From Pseudomonas koreensis (lineage in GTDB: Bacteria; Pseudomonadota; Gammaproteobacteria; Pseudomonadales; Pseudomonadaceae): DNA of 64,000 nt. This document shows positions 51,989-61,379 of this stretch, piece after piece. Below the pieces are notes generated by a model. The model was not told the DNA's origin, did no database searches, and worked only from the letters and a program-made list of their open reading frames with translations. Every line of letters starts with the position of its first letter. The first letter of the stretch is position 1. The stretch is taken from NCBI RefSeq assembly GCF_025447595.1, contig NZ_JAOEJU010000008.1, positions 124,001 to 188,000 on the forward strand. The letters run 5' to 3'. Made by a program: the position numbers and the translations under genes.

Positions 51989-53035
51989 ATGGACGAGGCC
52001 AGACTCAACGAATTCATGGGCAAACTGGTCAACGACATGGGCGGCGCGGCGATGCTGGCCAATGTCATTGTCGGCGAAGAACTCGGCCTGTATCGGGCAA
52101 TGGCCGACAGTCAGCCGATCAGCCCCGAATCCCTCGCTGCAAAGACCACCTGCAACCCGCGACTGGTGCGCGAATGGCTGAGCGCCCACGCGGCGTCCGG
52201 CTACATGGAACACCACGACGGCAAGTTTCGCCTGCCGGAAGAACAGGCGCTGGCCCTGGCCAAGGAGGATTCGCCGGTTTACGTGGCCGGCGGCCTCGGC
52301 GTGGTAGCGTCGTTTTTCCATGACAAGGACAAGCTTGTCAAAGCCATGCGCGGCAACGGCGCCCTGCCCTGGGGCGATCACCATCCCTGCATGTTCACCG
52401 GCACCGAGCGGTTCTTCCGCCCCGGCTACAAGGGGCATTTGATCGCCGAGTGGCTGCCGGCGCTGGACGGCGTGGTGGCCAAACTCGAAGAAGGTGCCAA
52501 GGTCGCCGACATCGGCTGCGGTCACGGTGCATCCACGGTGATCATGGCTCAGGCGTATCCAAACTCGCGGTTCGTCGGCTTCGACTATCACGCGCCTTCG
52601 ATCACCGTCGCCACCCAGCGGGCCGAAGAAGGCGGCGTCAGCAGTCGCGCGCGGTTCTTCCAGGGCACGGCGAAAAGCTACCCCGGCGATGACTATGACC
52701 TGATCTGCTATTTCGACTGCCTGCATGATATGGGCGATCCGGTCGGCGCGGCGCGGCATGCCTACGATTGCTTGAAGGACGACGGCACGGTGTTGTTGGT
52801 CGAGCCCTTCGCCAACGATGCGCTGGACGACAATATCAATCCGGTCGGGCGGCTGTTCTACGCGGCATCGACGTTCATTTGCACGCCGAACTCGCTGTCT
52901 CAGGAAGTGGGATTGGGGCTCGGTGCGCAGGCCGGCGAGATGCGCTTGCGCAAGGTGTTTACTGAAGCGGGCTTCAAACACTTCCGGCGGGCGACGCAGA
53001 CGCCGTTCAACCTGATTCTGGAGGCGCGCAAGTAA
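51989..53035 (+). CDS. Class I SAM-dependent methyltransferase with N-terminal winged helix
   Basis: 348 aa. N-terminal dimerisation/winged-helix part (about 20-90, LGLYRAMADSQPISPESLAA) as in O-methyltransferases, then the Rossmann core with motif I KVADIGCGHGASTVIM and the acidic end of strand 2 in RFVGFDYHAPS. Substrate unknown. ATG at 51989 follows AGGAG by 9 nt. Confidence 0.88.
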   Translation: MDEARLNEFMGKLVNDMGGAAMLANVIVGEELGLYRAMADSQPISPESLAAKTTCNPRLVREWLSAHAASGYMEHHDGKFRLPEEQALALAKEDSPVYVAGGLGVVASFFHDKDKLVKAMRGNGALPWGDHHPCMFTGTERFFRPGYKGHLIAEWLPALDGVVAKLEEGAKVADIGCGHGASTVIMAQAYPNSRFVGFDYHAPSITVATQRAEEGGVSSRARFFQGTAKSYPGDDYDLICYFDCLHDMGDPVGAARHAYDCLKDDGTVLLVEPFANDALDDNINPVGRLFYAASTFICTPNSLSQEVGLGLGAQAGEMRLRKVFTEAGFKHFRRATQTPFNLILEARK

Positions 53036-53041
53036 TGGAGG

Positions 53042-53090
53042 GTCGCTGAACTGCGGACACTTCCCATGTCAGGTGTTCAGCGACTGCCGT
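53042..53090 (+). terminator. Inverted repeat after the methyltransferase
   Basis: GTCGCTGAAC (53042-53051) and GTTCAGCGAC (53075-53084) are perfectly complementary with a 23-nt loop, followed by TGCCGTTTT. Possible terminator. Confidence 0.5.
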
Positions 53091-53197
53091 TTTCCCCATG
53101 CACTCATTTGTGGTGTAAACGCCGCCTCAAATCGGTGGACACCATCAGGTCATTTCGCTGAGCATCCATGATTTGGAATCAGGAACGGCTTCAGGCA

Positions 53198-55093
53198 ATG
53201 AGTTACTTCTCCAGAAAAAACACCTCTGGCTCCTTCGCTTCTGACGGATTCAGGTATCAGGATGGGTGTGCGTTGCTTCACGCAGTAAAAAACCTTCTGA
53301 ACAACGACTTTAAAAGCATCGGCATCGAGACAGAGGATGACTTTTGCCTACTGTTCGGCAGTACCCGCATCAACGTCCAGGTCAAAGACAGCGAACTGAA
53401 CTTTCCGTTGATAAAGTCTCATCTTGCTGATAACCAGATCCTGATCGGATCCAGCATGAAAAAAGAAGTTGAAACATTCATCACCTACCTGACGCATTAC
53501 AGAAACGCACAGGCATCGGGTGAGACTGACGACAAGAAATTTGAAATTTCGCAGGACTTTGCAGAACTTCTGCAAAAGCATGAGCTGGACAACATACCGC
53601 CGTCATGGACACCGCTTCACCACCCTCGTGCAGGTCTCTACGACTGCATCGCGGTCAACATTCACTCCATCGCCAGGAGCAGGCAGCAGATCGTCGACGC
53701 GGATGCTTGCATCGCGCGAATGCTGCATTTGTTCGCAAATGCGCGCTGCGACAGGAACCATCTCGGTAAAAATCAGTTGCTCGGGGTAATTTCAGAATTC
53801 AGCGCCGACGTACAAATCGTCAAGAGCAATTACGCCAGGTTCGAAACGCCTATTGCCCAAAAAGTCATCCAGTCGGTTGGCGGAAATACCGCCAGGCTGC
53901 TGGACAAGGTCGCGGAAAAAATCCATTACGCAGATACGCTGCAGAAAAAGGGGCGGTACGCAGACGCACTGACTATCTACACATCTCTGTCAATGTTCCT
54001 GGAAACCGACGAGATTTTTCTGGCCTGTGCCATGTTGCACGATGTGCTCGACAACGTCGAAGCTGCAAAAAGCAGTGCAATTGAGGCACTCGACTGCAAT
54101 CCAAGATGCTTCGGTGCTCATTTTATCCTTGGCACCCTTGCGCAAGCGCAAGGTGACAGGACCGGAACGCTCAACCACTTCGAGTCCGCTTACGCCATCG
54201 ACTCTTCCAACCCGGTTCTGCTTTATAACCTTGGCGTCTACTGGCAGACGCATGACCGGCCCAAGGCCATGGCTTTTTACGAACAGTCGTTGAGGTCGGA
54301 TAATGACAACAGCTCCGCGCATCTGAACTACGGCATCTGCCTGTTTTTGAATGGCGACTACTCCGATGCCTTGCACCATATTGATCAAGCTTTGTTACTT
54401 GAACCTGGCGCGCCAAGTGCTCTGGCACAGAAAGGTGAGATACAGCGATTTTTCGGTAACCATGCCGAAGCCATCGACTCGTTTGAAAGGGCTTTGAAGA
54501 AAGACCGGGATAATGTTCCGAGTCTTGAGGGCATCGCTTACTGTCGCCTTGCACTCGGCGACACCTCCGGTGTCGGCTTACTAATTGACTACCTTGAAGA
54601 AAAGCTCAGTTCGCTGCGAGTCGGGGAGCGGCTTAAAGTCGAAGATATGGGCTGGAACAGCACCAATGTGATCGTCTTGGAGCGTTGCAATAAGCAACAG
54701 CTGAAGTTCCATTACAACGATATGGTTGCAACGGTTTACTGGCCCAATAACGACAAGATCGGACTGGGAACCTATCAAGTCGACGAGATAATGCTCCCCT
54801 TGATTCTCAAGGACTACGACTGCAGTGAACATTATCAAGAGGCATTACGGCTCATCTCTCTCACTTCAATCGAGGCTCCCGAACCAACACGCGGATCGAT
54901 AAGAGAAAGAAGTGACTGCTGCGAAATTGCGTTAAAGGTCAATGCTTTTACGCTCAGCGGCAACACACCCAGGATCAATGGAGGCTATGAGAGCTTCCGA
55001 GAGCATTATCACGGTGTCTATCTGTTGATGCTTCGGGACATGCAGGGTAACAACGCTTCCACCTTCCGCCTGCGGGGCATTGAATTTTTTTAG
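53198..55093 (+). CDS. Putative DUF4297/Cap4-like nuclease with TPR repeats (candidate defence protein)
   Basis: 631 aa from ATG 53198 (53168 is an alternative start). N-terminal nuclease-like segment: GFRYQDG (17-23), acidic residues in IGIETEDDF (41-49) and QVK (61-63), the PD-(D/E)xK pattern of the DUF4297/Cap4 dsDNA nuclease family. Residues about 240-460 are at least five TPR-like units (AHFILGTLAQAQGD, LLYNLGVYWQTHD, AHLNYGICLFLNGDY). The C-terminal 160 residues are unrecognised and may sense something. There is no NTPase domain. Its G+C looks lower than its neighbours, suggesting transfer. Function inferred from domain content only. Confidence 0.65.
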   Translation: MSYFSRKNTSGSFASDGFRYQDGCALLHAVKNLLNNDFKSIGIETEDDFCLLFGSTRINVQVKDSELNFPLIKSHLADNQILIGSSMKKEVETFITYLTHYRNAQASGETDDKKFEISQDFAELLQKHELDNIPPSWTPLHHPRAGLYDCIAVNIHSIARSRQQIVDADACIARMLHLFANARCDRNHLGKNQLLGVISEFSADVQIVKSNYARFETPIAQKVIQSVGGNTARLLDKVAEKIHYADTLQKKGRYADALTIYTSLSMFLETDEIFLACAMLHDVLDNVEAAKSSAIEALDCNPRCFGAHFILGTLAQAQGDRTGTLNHFESAYAIDSSNPVLLYNLGVYWQTHDRPKAMAFYEQSLRSDNDNSSAHLNYGICLFLNGDYSDALHHIDQALLLEPGAPSALAQKGEIQRFFGNHAEAIDSFERALKKDRDNVPSLEGIAYCRLALGDTSGVGLLIDYLEEKLSSLRVGERLKVEDMGWNSTNVIVLERCNKQQLKFHYNDMVATVYWPNNDKIGLGTYQVDEIMLPLILKDYDCSEHYQEALRLISLTSIEAPEPTRGSIRERSDCCEIALKVNAFTLSGNTPRINGGYESFREHYHGVYLLMLRDMQGNNASTFRLRGIEFF

Positions 55094-55171
55094 CCGTACC
55101 ATTCGATAGTACATCTTCACTCAGGCATCGAGTGCTAACCTGCAACCTCACGGTTTACCGGAGCTGCAACA

Positions 55172-56023
55172 ATGCTCGACCGCCCCCTTCACGGACATCT
55201 CGACTATCTGCAACAGGTCATGGCCGACGGCGACTTCGTTGTGCTGACCGGCGCCGGCATCAGCACGCCGTCGGGTATTCCGGACTACCGCGACACCGAC
55301 GGTGTGCGCCGTGGCCGGCAGCCGATGATGTACCAGGAATTCCTCGCTGCCCCGGAATCGCGCCGGCGCTATTGGGCCCGGGCGATGCTCGGCTGGCCAC
55401 GGGTGCGCCAGGCGCGGCCGAACGTTGCCCATGAGGCGCTGGCCAGTCTGCAAAGCAACGGCCGAATCGGCGGTTTGATTACTCAGAATGTCGATACCCT
55501 GCACGATCAGGCCGGCAGTCACGATGTCATTGAGCTGCACGGCAGCCTGCACCGGGTGTTATGCCTGGATTGCGGTCAGCGCAGCGAGCGGGATTCGATT
55601 CAGCAATTGATGGAAACGCAGAATCCGTATCTGGCGGGTGTCGATGCCGTGCAGGCACCGGACGGCGACACCCTGCTCGACCCGGCCTTCGAAGCACGAT
55701 TTCAGGTGCCGCACTGCCCGCATTGCGCAGGCGAACGGATGAAACCGGACGTGGTGTTTTTTGGTGAGAACGTGGCGCAGCCGACAGCAGCGCGGGCCAT
55801 GGCGCTGGCGGAAAATGCCGCCGGGATGCTGGTGGTCGGTTCGTCGTTGATGGCGTATTCGGCGTTTCGCCTGTGCCGGGTGATTGCGGATCGGGGCAAG
55901 CCGTTGATTGCGATCAATCTGGGGAAGACGCGGGCGGATGAGTTGCTGGAGTTAAAGATTGAGAGGTCTTGTGAGCAACTCCTGCCCCTCCTGGCGCAGA
56001 AACTCACCCCCTTGAATACATAA
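55172..56023 (+). CDS. NAD-dependent protein deacetylase (Sir2 family)
   Basis: 283 aa. GAGIST and TQNVDTLH (NAD site), catalytic His in ELHGSLHR, and a four-Cys zinc site CLDC and CPHC. Two-domain sirtuin of normal length, removing acyl groups from lysine. Starts 79 bp after the DUF4297-TPR gene, but has its own GGAG and looks like a housekeeping sirtuin, as the zinc site is intact. Confidence 0.9.
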   Translation: MLDRPLHGHLDYLQQVMADGDFVVLTGAGISTPSGIPDYRDTDGVRRGRQPMMYQEFLAAPESRRRYWARAMLGWPRVRQARPNVAHEALASLQSNGRIGGLITQNVDTLHDQAGSHDVIELHGSLHRVLCLDCGQRSERDSIQQLMETQNPYLAGVDAVQAPDGDTLLDPAFEARFQVPHCPHCAGERMKPDVVFFGENVAQPTAARAMALAENAAGMLVVGSSLMAYSAFRLCRVIADRGKPLIAINLGKTRADELLELKIERSCEQLLPLLAQKLTPLNT

Positions 56024-56029
56024 AGCCCG

Positions 56030-56122
56030 ATGTGGGAGCCAGCCTGCTGGCGATAAGGCCCGCACCACCAATAAAGATGTCGCCTGCTCGTCCGCCATCG
56101 CCAGCAGGCTGGCTCCCACAAG
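56030..56122. repeat. REP pair (GTGGGAGCCAGCCTGCTGGCG type)
   Basis: Inverted arms TGTGGGAGCCAGCCTGCTGG and CCAGCAGGCTGGCTCCCACA between the convergent sir2 and LysR genes. Confidence 0.9.
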
Positions 56123-56124
56123 GG

Positions 56125-57003
56125 TCAGTATTCCGACCTCAAAATATCGAACAGCGCCTGTGCCGCCGCCGACAACTCATTCCCCGGATCGGTCAGCACG
56201 CCAATCGCCCGCTCCACCACCGGTTCGTGCAAGGTCAGGCAATGCGCGCCCAACTCGCGCATCTGCCCGGCACACAACGCCGGCACCGCACTGACGCCCA
56301 GCCCGCTCGCCACCATCCGCCCGACCGTCGCCAGTTGGTGGCTTTCAAACTCCACCGGCAATTTCATCCCTCGGGCCTGCAAGTGCTCCTCCAGCATCAC
56401 TCGCACCGTGGAGGGTCGTTGCAGAGTGATGAACGGTTCCTGCAGCAAAGTCTGCCAATCAATGTCGCTGCGACCAGCCAGCGGCGAATCCTGCGGCACC
56501 ACGGCGACGAAGCGATCCCGGTAAAGCGGCGTGAATGTCAGCGAAGTGTTCTGCATGGGCTCGAACGCCACGCCAAGTTCGACCTGACGATCGCGAACCA
56601 TTTCCAGCACTTGCTCGTTGATCACGTCGTTGACCGTAACGTTGACGTTCGGATAACGCGCGCGGAAGGTCTTGAGGATCGGCGGCAGCAGGTTGCCGGC
56701 AAACGACGGCATCGCCGCCAGCGTCACTCGCCCGCGTTGCAGACTGAAGCGCTGACGCATTTCGTCTTCGGCGTTGTCCCAGTCGGCGATCAGGCGCCGG
56801 GCCAGCGGCAGCAGCGATTCGCCCTCCGGGGTCAGCGCCACGTTGCGCGTGTTGCGGCTGAACAGGCGCCCGCCCAGGCCCTCTTCCAGCGCCTTGATGG
56901 TCAGGCTCAGCGCTGATTGCGACAGGTGCAGGCGCTCGCAGGCCACGGCAAAGCTCAGGCTCTGAGCCACGGCGAGAAAGGCGCGGATTTGCTTGATGGT
57001 CAT
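56125..57003 (-). CDS. LysR-family regulator (probable DhcR-like)
   Basis: 292 aa. N-terminal HTH MTIKQIRAFLAVAQ...RLHLSQSALSLTIKALEEGL and a periplasmic-binding-like effector domain. It is divergent from dhcA-dhcB-atoB, the layout seen in P. aeruginosa where the LysR gene next to dhcAB controls it. ATG at 57003; a GTG at 57018 would add five residues. Confidence 0.88.
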   Translation of the reverse strand: MTIKQIRAFLAVAQSLSFAVACERLHLSQSALSLTIKALEEGLGGRLFSRNTRNVALTPEGESLLPLARRLIADWDNAEDEMRQRFSLQRGRVTLAAMPSFAGNLLPPILKTFRARYPNVNVTVNDVINEQVLEMVRDRQVELGVAFEPMQNTSLTFTPLYRDRFVAVVPQDSPLAGRSDIDWQTLLQEPFITLQRPSTVRVMLEEHLQARGMKLPVEFESHQLATVGRMVASGLGVSAVPALCAGQMRELGAHCLTLHEPVVERAIGVLTDPGNELSAAAQALFDILRSEY

Positions 57004-57039
57004 GAACGATTCACTCAAAAGACTAAGCTGAACACCTCA

Positions 57040-57161
57040 TTGATCGTTCCCACGTCGAGGCGTCGAACCGTCCGCGTGGGAACGCAGCCCGTGACGCTCC
57101 GAGTCACTGGGACGCAGAGCGTCCCCGGAGGCATTCCCACGCGGAGCATGGGAACGATCAA
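57040..57161. repeat. MITE-like palindromic repeat with 13-bp terminal inverted repeats
   Basis: TTGATCGTTCCCA (57040-57052) and TGGGAACGATCAA (57149-57161) are perfect inverted ends of a 122-bp GC-rich element with internal stems such as GACGCTCC and GGACGCAGAGCGTCC. This family, as far as I recall, is common in fluorescent pseudomonads. Here it sits in the divergent promoter region of the LysR gene and dhcA. Confidence 0.75.
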
Positions 57162-57287
57162 CAAGGCCAACTATTGAGCTTTATCAATCAATCAACCTTA
57201 AAAATCAACTTAACAAATATATCCTTCAGCGAGACACTCCAGTCATTCGGCTAGCCAGCCGCCCGACAAACAATAAAAGAGGTGCAT

Positions 57288-57986
57288 ATGGCAGGTTTCG
57301 ACAAGCGCGTGTATTCCTACGAGGAAGCCATGGCAGGTCTTGAAGACGGCATGACCGTGATCGCCGGCGGCTTCGGCCTGTGCGGCATTCCGGAAAACCT
57401 GATCGCCGAGATCAAGCGCAAGGGCACCCGCGACCTCACCGTCGTCTCCAACAACTGCGGCGTGGATGGCTTCGGCCTCGGCGTGCTGCTGACCGACCGC
57501 CAGATCAGCAAGGTGGTCGCCTCCTACGTCGGCGAAAACAAACTGTTCGAAGAGCAACTGCTCAAAGGCGACATCGAAGTCGTCCTGACCCCGCAAGGCA
57601 CCCTCGCCGAAAAAATGCGCGCAGGCGGCGCCGGCATCCCGGCCTTTTTCACCGCCACCGGCGTCGGCACCCCGGTTGCCGAAGGCAAGGAAGTGCGTGA
57701 ATTCCACGGTCGCAAGTACCTGATGGAAGAGTCCATCACCGGCGACTTCGCCATCGTCAAAGGCTGGAAGGCCGACCACTTCGGCAACGTCATCTACCGC
57801 CACACCGCCCAGAACTTCAACCCGCTGGCCGCCACCGCCGGCAAGATCACTGTGGTCGAAGTCGAAGAAATCGTCGAACCCGGGGAACTGGATCCGGCAC
57901 ACATCCACACGCCCGGCATCTACGTCGACCGGGTCATTTGCGGCACGTTCGAAAAACGCATCGAACAACGCACCATCCGCAAATAA
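57288..57986 (+). CDS. dhcA: CoA-transferase subunit A (dehydrocarnitine / 3-oxoacid type)
   Basis: 232 aa, class I CoA-transferase alpha subunit: [16 protein letters not shown] at the N-terminus, [11 protein letters not shown] and [13 protein letters not shown]. With subunit B it moves CoA to acetoacetate or dehydrocarnitine. The gene order LysR, A, B, atoB matches P. aeruginosa dhcAB-atoB of carnitine catabolism, so dhcA is proposed; scoA/atoD would be the alternative. GAGG precedes ATG 57288. Confidence 0.85.
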   Translation: MAGFDKRVYSYEEAMAGLEDGMTVIAGGFGLCGIPENLIAEIKRKGTRDLTVVSNNCGVDGFGLGVLLTDRQISKVVASYVGENKLFEEQLLKGDIEVVLTPQGTLAEKMRAGGAGIPAFFTATGVGTPVAEGKEVREFHGRKYLMEESITGDFAIVKGWKADHFGNVIYRHTAQNFNPLAATAGKITVVEVEEIVEPGELDPAHIHTPGIYVDRVICGTFEKRIEQRTIRK

Positions 57987-58010
57987 TCCAGGCTGACGGA
58001 GAACAAGAAC

Positions 58011-58676
58011 ATGGCACTTACCCGCGAACAAATGGCTCAACGCGTCGCCCGCGAAATGCAGGACGGCTACTACGTGAACCTCGGCATCGGCATCCCGACC
58101 CTGGTCGCCAACTACATCCCCGAAGGCATGGAAGTCATGCTGCAATCGGAAAACGGCCTGCTCGGCATGGGCCCTTTCCCGACTGAAGACACCATCGACG
58201 CCGACATGATCAACGCCGGCAAGCAGACCGTGACCGCGCGGATCGGCGCTTCGATCTTTTCCTCGGCCGAATCCTTCGCGATGATCCGCGGCGGCCACGT
58301 CGACCTGACCGTGCTCGGCGCGTTCGAAGTGGACGTGCAAGGCAACATCGCCTCGTGGATGATCCCCGGCAAACTGGTCAAGGGCATGGGCGGCGCGATG
58401 GACCTGGTGGCCGGCGCCGACAACATCATCGTGATCATGACCCACGCATCCAAGGACGGTGAGTCCAAGTTGCTGAGCCAGTGCAGCCTGCCGCTGACCG
58501 GCGCCGGTTGCATCAAGCGCGTCCTGACCGACCTCGCCTACCTGGAAATCGAAAATGGCGCTTTTGTCCTCAAGGAACGCGCACCTGGCGTCAGCGTCGA
58601 GGAAATCGTCGCCAAAACCGCTGGTAAACTGATCGTCCCGGATCACGTACCGGAAATGCAGTTCGCTGCCGAGTGA
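58011..58676 (+). CDS. dhcB: CoA-transferase subunit B (dehydrocarnitine / 3-oxoacid type)
   Basis: 221 aa. Catalytic Glu in [12 protein letters not shown] and the family start [20 protein letters not shown] with [15 protein letters not shown]. 24 bp after subunit A, 11 bp before atoB. Confidence 0.87.
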   Translation: MALTREQMAQRVAREMQDGYYVNLGIGIPTLVANYIPEGMEVMLQSENGLLGMGPFPTEDTIDADMINAGKQTVTARIGASIFSSAESFAMIRGGHVDLTVLGAFEVDVQGNIASWMIPGKLVKGMGGAMDLVAGADNIIVIMTHASKDGESKLLSQCSLPLTGAGCIKRVLTDLAYLEIENGAFVLKERAPGVSVEEIVAKTAGKLIVPDHVPEMQFAAE

Positions 58677-58687
58677 GGAATTCGAAA

Positions 58688-59869
58688 ATGCAAGACGTCG
58701 TCATTGTTGCCGCCACGCGTACCGCGATCGGCAGTTTCCAGGGATCGCTGGCCACCGTCTCCGCCGTGGATCTGGGCGCAGCGGTCATCCGTCAGTTGCT
58801 TGAGCAGACCGGTCTGGACGGTGCTCAGGTCGATGAAGTGATCATGGGCCAGGTGCTGACCGCCGGCGCCGGCCAGAACCCGGCGCGCCAGTCGGCGATC
58901 AAGGCCGGCCTGCCCCACGCCGTACCGGCCATGACCCTGAACAAGGTTTGCGGCTCGGGCCTCAAGGCCCTGCACCTTGGCGCTCAAGCGATCCGTTGCG
59001 GCGACGCGGACGTGATCATCGCCGGCGGCCAGGAAAACATGAGCCTGGCCAACTACGTGATGCCGGGCGCACGTACCGGTCTGCGCATGGGTCACGCACA
59101 GATCGTCGACACCATGATCAGCGATGGCCTGTGGGATGCATTCAACGACTACCACATGGGCATCACCGCCGAGAACCTGGTCGAGAAGTACGAGATCAGC
59201 CGCGAGCAGCAAGACGCCTTCGCCGCCGCCTCGCAACAGAAAGCCGCCGCGGCCATCGAGGCCGGTCGTTTTGTCGATGAAATCACCCCGATCCTGATCC
59301 CGCAGCGCAAAGGCGATCCGGTGGCATTCAAGGTTGACGAACAGCCACGCGGCGACACCACTGCCGAATCCTTGGCCAAACTGCGCCCGGCGTTCAAGAA
59401 GGACGGCAGCGTCACCGCCGGCAACGCTTCGTCGCTGAACGACGGCGCCGCCGCCGTGATCCTGATGAGCGCCGAAAAAGCCAAGGCCCTGGGCCTGCCG
59501 GTACTGGCGAAAATCGCCGCCTACGCCAACGCGGGCGTCGACCCGGCAATCATGGGCATCGGCCCGGTTTCCGCCACTCGCCGCTGCCTGGACAAGGCTG
59601 GCTGGAGCATCGGCCAACTCGACCTGATCGAAGCCAACGAAGCCTTCGCCGCACAATCGCTGGCGGTGGCCAAGGATCTGCAATGGGATCTGGACAAGGT
59701 CAACGTCAACGGCGGCGCCATCGCCCTCGGTCACCCGATCGGTGCATCGGGCTGCCGTGTGCTGGTGACCTTGCTGCACGAGATGATCAAGCGTGATGCG
59801 AAAAAGGGTCTGGCGACCCTCTGCATCGGCGGCGGTCAAGGCGTGGCCCTGGCGCTGGAACGCGCTTAA
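58688..59869 (+). CDS. atoB: Acetyl-CoA acetyltransferase (thiolase)
   Basis: 393 aa. Acylated Cys in [14 protein letters not shown], His in [14 protein letters not shown] and the second Cys in SGCRVLVT, the thiolase set. It cleaves acetoacetyl-CoA made by the CoA-transferase. ATG at 58688 follows GAGGA; the frame extends to a GTG at 58673 that overlaps subunit B. Confidence 0.92.
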   Translation: MQDVVIVAATRTAIGSFQGSLATVSAVDLGAAVIRQLLEQTGLDGAQVDEVIMGQVLTAGAGQNPARQSAIKAGLPHAVPAMTLNKVCGSGLKALHLGAQAIRCGDADVIIAGGQENMSLANYVMPGARTGLRMGHAQIVDTMISDGLWDAFNDYHMGITAENLVEKYEISREQQDAFAAASQQKAAAAIEAGRFVDEITPILIPQRKGDPVAFKVDEQPRGDTTAESLAKLRPAFKKDGSVTAGNASSLNDGAAAVILMSAEKAKALGLPVLAKIAAYANAGVDPAIMGIGPVSATRRCLDKAGWSIGQLDLIEANEAFAAQSLAVAKDLQWDLDKVNVNGGAIALGHPIGASGCRVLVTLLHEMIKRDAKKGLATLCIGGGQGVALALERA

Positions 59870-59930
59870 ACGCAAAACAGGTTCAACAGCGGGCGGCGGA
59901 TCCACGACATCCACTGCCCGTTGGCAACAA

Positions 59931-59967
59931 ACCCGGTACGACTCACGTCGCACCGGGTATTTTTTTG
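59931..59967. terminator. Terminator between atoB and mntH
   Basis: ACCCGGT (59931-59937) with ACGAC and GTCG inside pairs with ACCGGGT (59952-59958), followed by a T run on the plus strand. Confidence 0.75.
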
Positions 59968-59983
59968 TCTGCGTCCTGAAAGA

Positions 59984-61303
59984 TCAGGCGGCCAATTGCA
60001 GAATCAGCCAGGCATTCGCCCCGCTGATCACCACAAACAATCCCCACGCGAGAATCTTGGTCGGCAACCGGTTCACAAACGGCCCCATCAGCCGTTTGTC
60101 GTTGGTCATGCGAATCAGCGGATACAGCGCAAACGGCAATTGCAGGCTCAACACCACTTGGCTCAGTACCAGCAACTTGCCCACCGCGCCATCGCCCATC
60201 AGCCACACGCCGATGAACGCCGGAATCAGCGCCAGCCCACGGGTGATCAGGCGCCGCTGCCAGCAAGGGATCCGCAGGTTCAGATAGCCTTCCATGATCA
60301 CTTGTCCGGCAATGGTGCCGGTGAAGGTCGAACTCTGCCCCGACGCCAGCAGCGCCACGCCGAACAGCACACTGGCCAGCGCGCCGCCCACCAATGGGTC
60401 GAGCAAGTGATAGGCGTCCTGGATGTCGACCACGTCGGTGTGCCCGGACTGATGAAAGGCAGCCGCCGCGAGAATCAGGATCGCCGCGTTGACCAGCAAC
60501 GCCAGCGCCAGCGAACCGATGGTGTCGATGCGCGCCAGTTTTACCGCGTCCTGCTTGCTGGCCAGATCCTTGCCGATCAACCGTGTCTGCACGATCGAAG
60601 TGTGCAGGTACAGGTTGTGCGGCATGACGGTGGCGCCGAGGATGCCAATGGCCAGATACAACGGCGCGGCATCGCCAATCGCCGACAGCGACGGTTTGAA
60701 GCCTTGGGCGACGTCCGGCCAGTAAGGTTTGATCAACAGCAGTTCAACGAAAAAGCACACGCCGATAGTGGCGACCAACACCAGCATGATCGCTTCCAGC
60801 CGCCGGAAACCGCGGTTTTGCAGGGCCAGCACCAACAGCGTGTCGAACGCCGTCAGAGCGATACCGAACGTCAGCGAACACCCCAGCAACAGGTGAAACG
60901 CCAATGCGCAGCCGAGTACTTCCGCAAGATCGGTGGCGATGATCGAGATTTCCGCCAGCACCCATTGCAACCTTGCGGTCGGAGTGCTGTAGCGCTCGCG
61001 GGACAGCTGCGCCAGATCACGCCCGGTGGCGATGCCCAGCCGCGAGCACAGGCATTGCACGACCATGCCCGCCAGACTCGCCAGCAACACCACAAACAAC
61101 AGGCTGTAGCCGAAGCGCGAACCGGCCTCGATCGCGGTGGCCCAGTTACCCGGATCCATGTAGCCGATCGACACCAACAAACCGGGGCCGGCAAAACGCA
61201 GCACGCGTTTGAAGAACGAGGCGTTCGGATCGACCGAGACACTGCCGGCCACTTCCGGCGGACAAAACGGCGCGGTGGCGATTTTGGGCAAGCTGAATTT
61301 CAC
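59984..61303 (-). CDS. mntH: Nramp-family Mn2+/H+ (divalent metal) transporter
   Basis: 439 aa, eleven helices. Hallmarks: GYMDPGNWATAIEAG in helix 1 and GATVMPHNLYLHT in helix 6, which form the metal site. GTG at 61303 is preferred over TTG 61321 because GGA lies about 10 nt upstream. Convergent with atoB. Metal identity (Mn/Fe) is inferred. Confidence 0.9.
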   Translation of the reverse strand: MKFSLPKIATAPFCPPEVAGSVSVDPNASFFKRVLRFAGPGLLVSIGYMDPGNWATAIEAGSRFGYSLLFVVLLASLAGMVVQCLCSRLGIATGRDLAQLSRERYSTPTARLQWVLAEISIIATDLAEVLGCALAFHLLLGCSLTFGIALTAFDTLLVLALQNRGFRRLEAIMLVLVATIGVCFFVELLLIKPYWPDVAQGFKPSLSAIGDAAPLYLAIGILGATVMPHNLYLHTSIVQTRLIGKDLASKQDAVKLARIDTIGSLALALLVNAAILILAAAAFHQSGHTDVVDIQDAYHLLDPLVGGALASVLFGVALLASGQSSTFTGTIAGQVIMEGYLNLRIPCWQRRLITRGLALIPAFIGVWLMGDGAVGKLLVLSQVVLSLQLPFALYPLIRMTNDKRLMGPFVNRLPTKILAWGLFVVISGANAWLILQLAA

Positions 61304-61379
61304 GCACACATCCAGAAACAAGTCGAAAGACGCAGCTTAGACGTTTCAGTCGGCGCGCCCAAGAGCAGATGTGCTGTGC

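Noticed and set aside
55172..56023. Sir2 gene as part of a defence system with the DUF4297-TPR gene
   Set aside because: It has the intact zinc Cys set and all catalytic motifs of a housekeeping protein deacetylase; defence SIR2 domains usually lack the zinc site and are fused to other domains.
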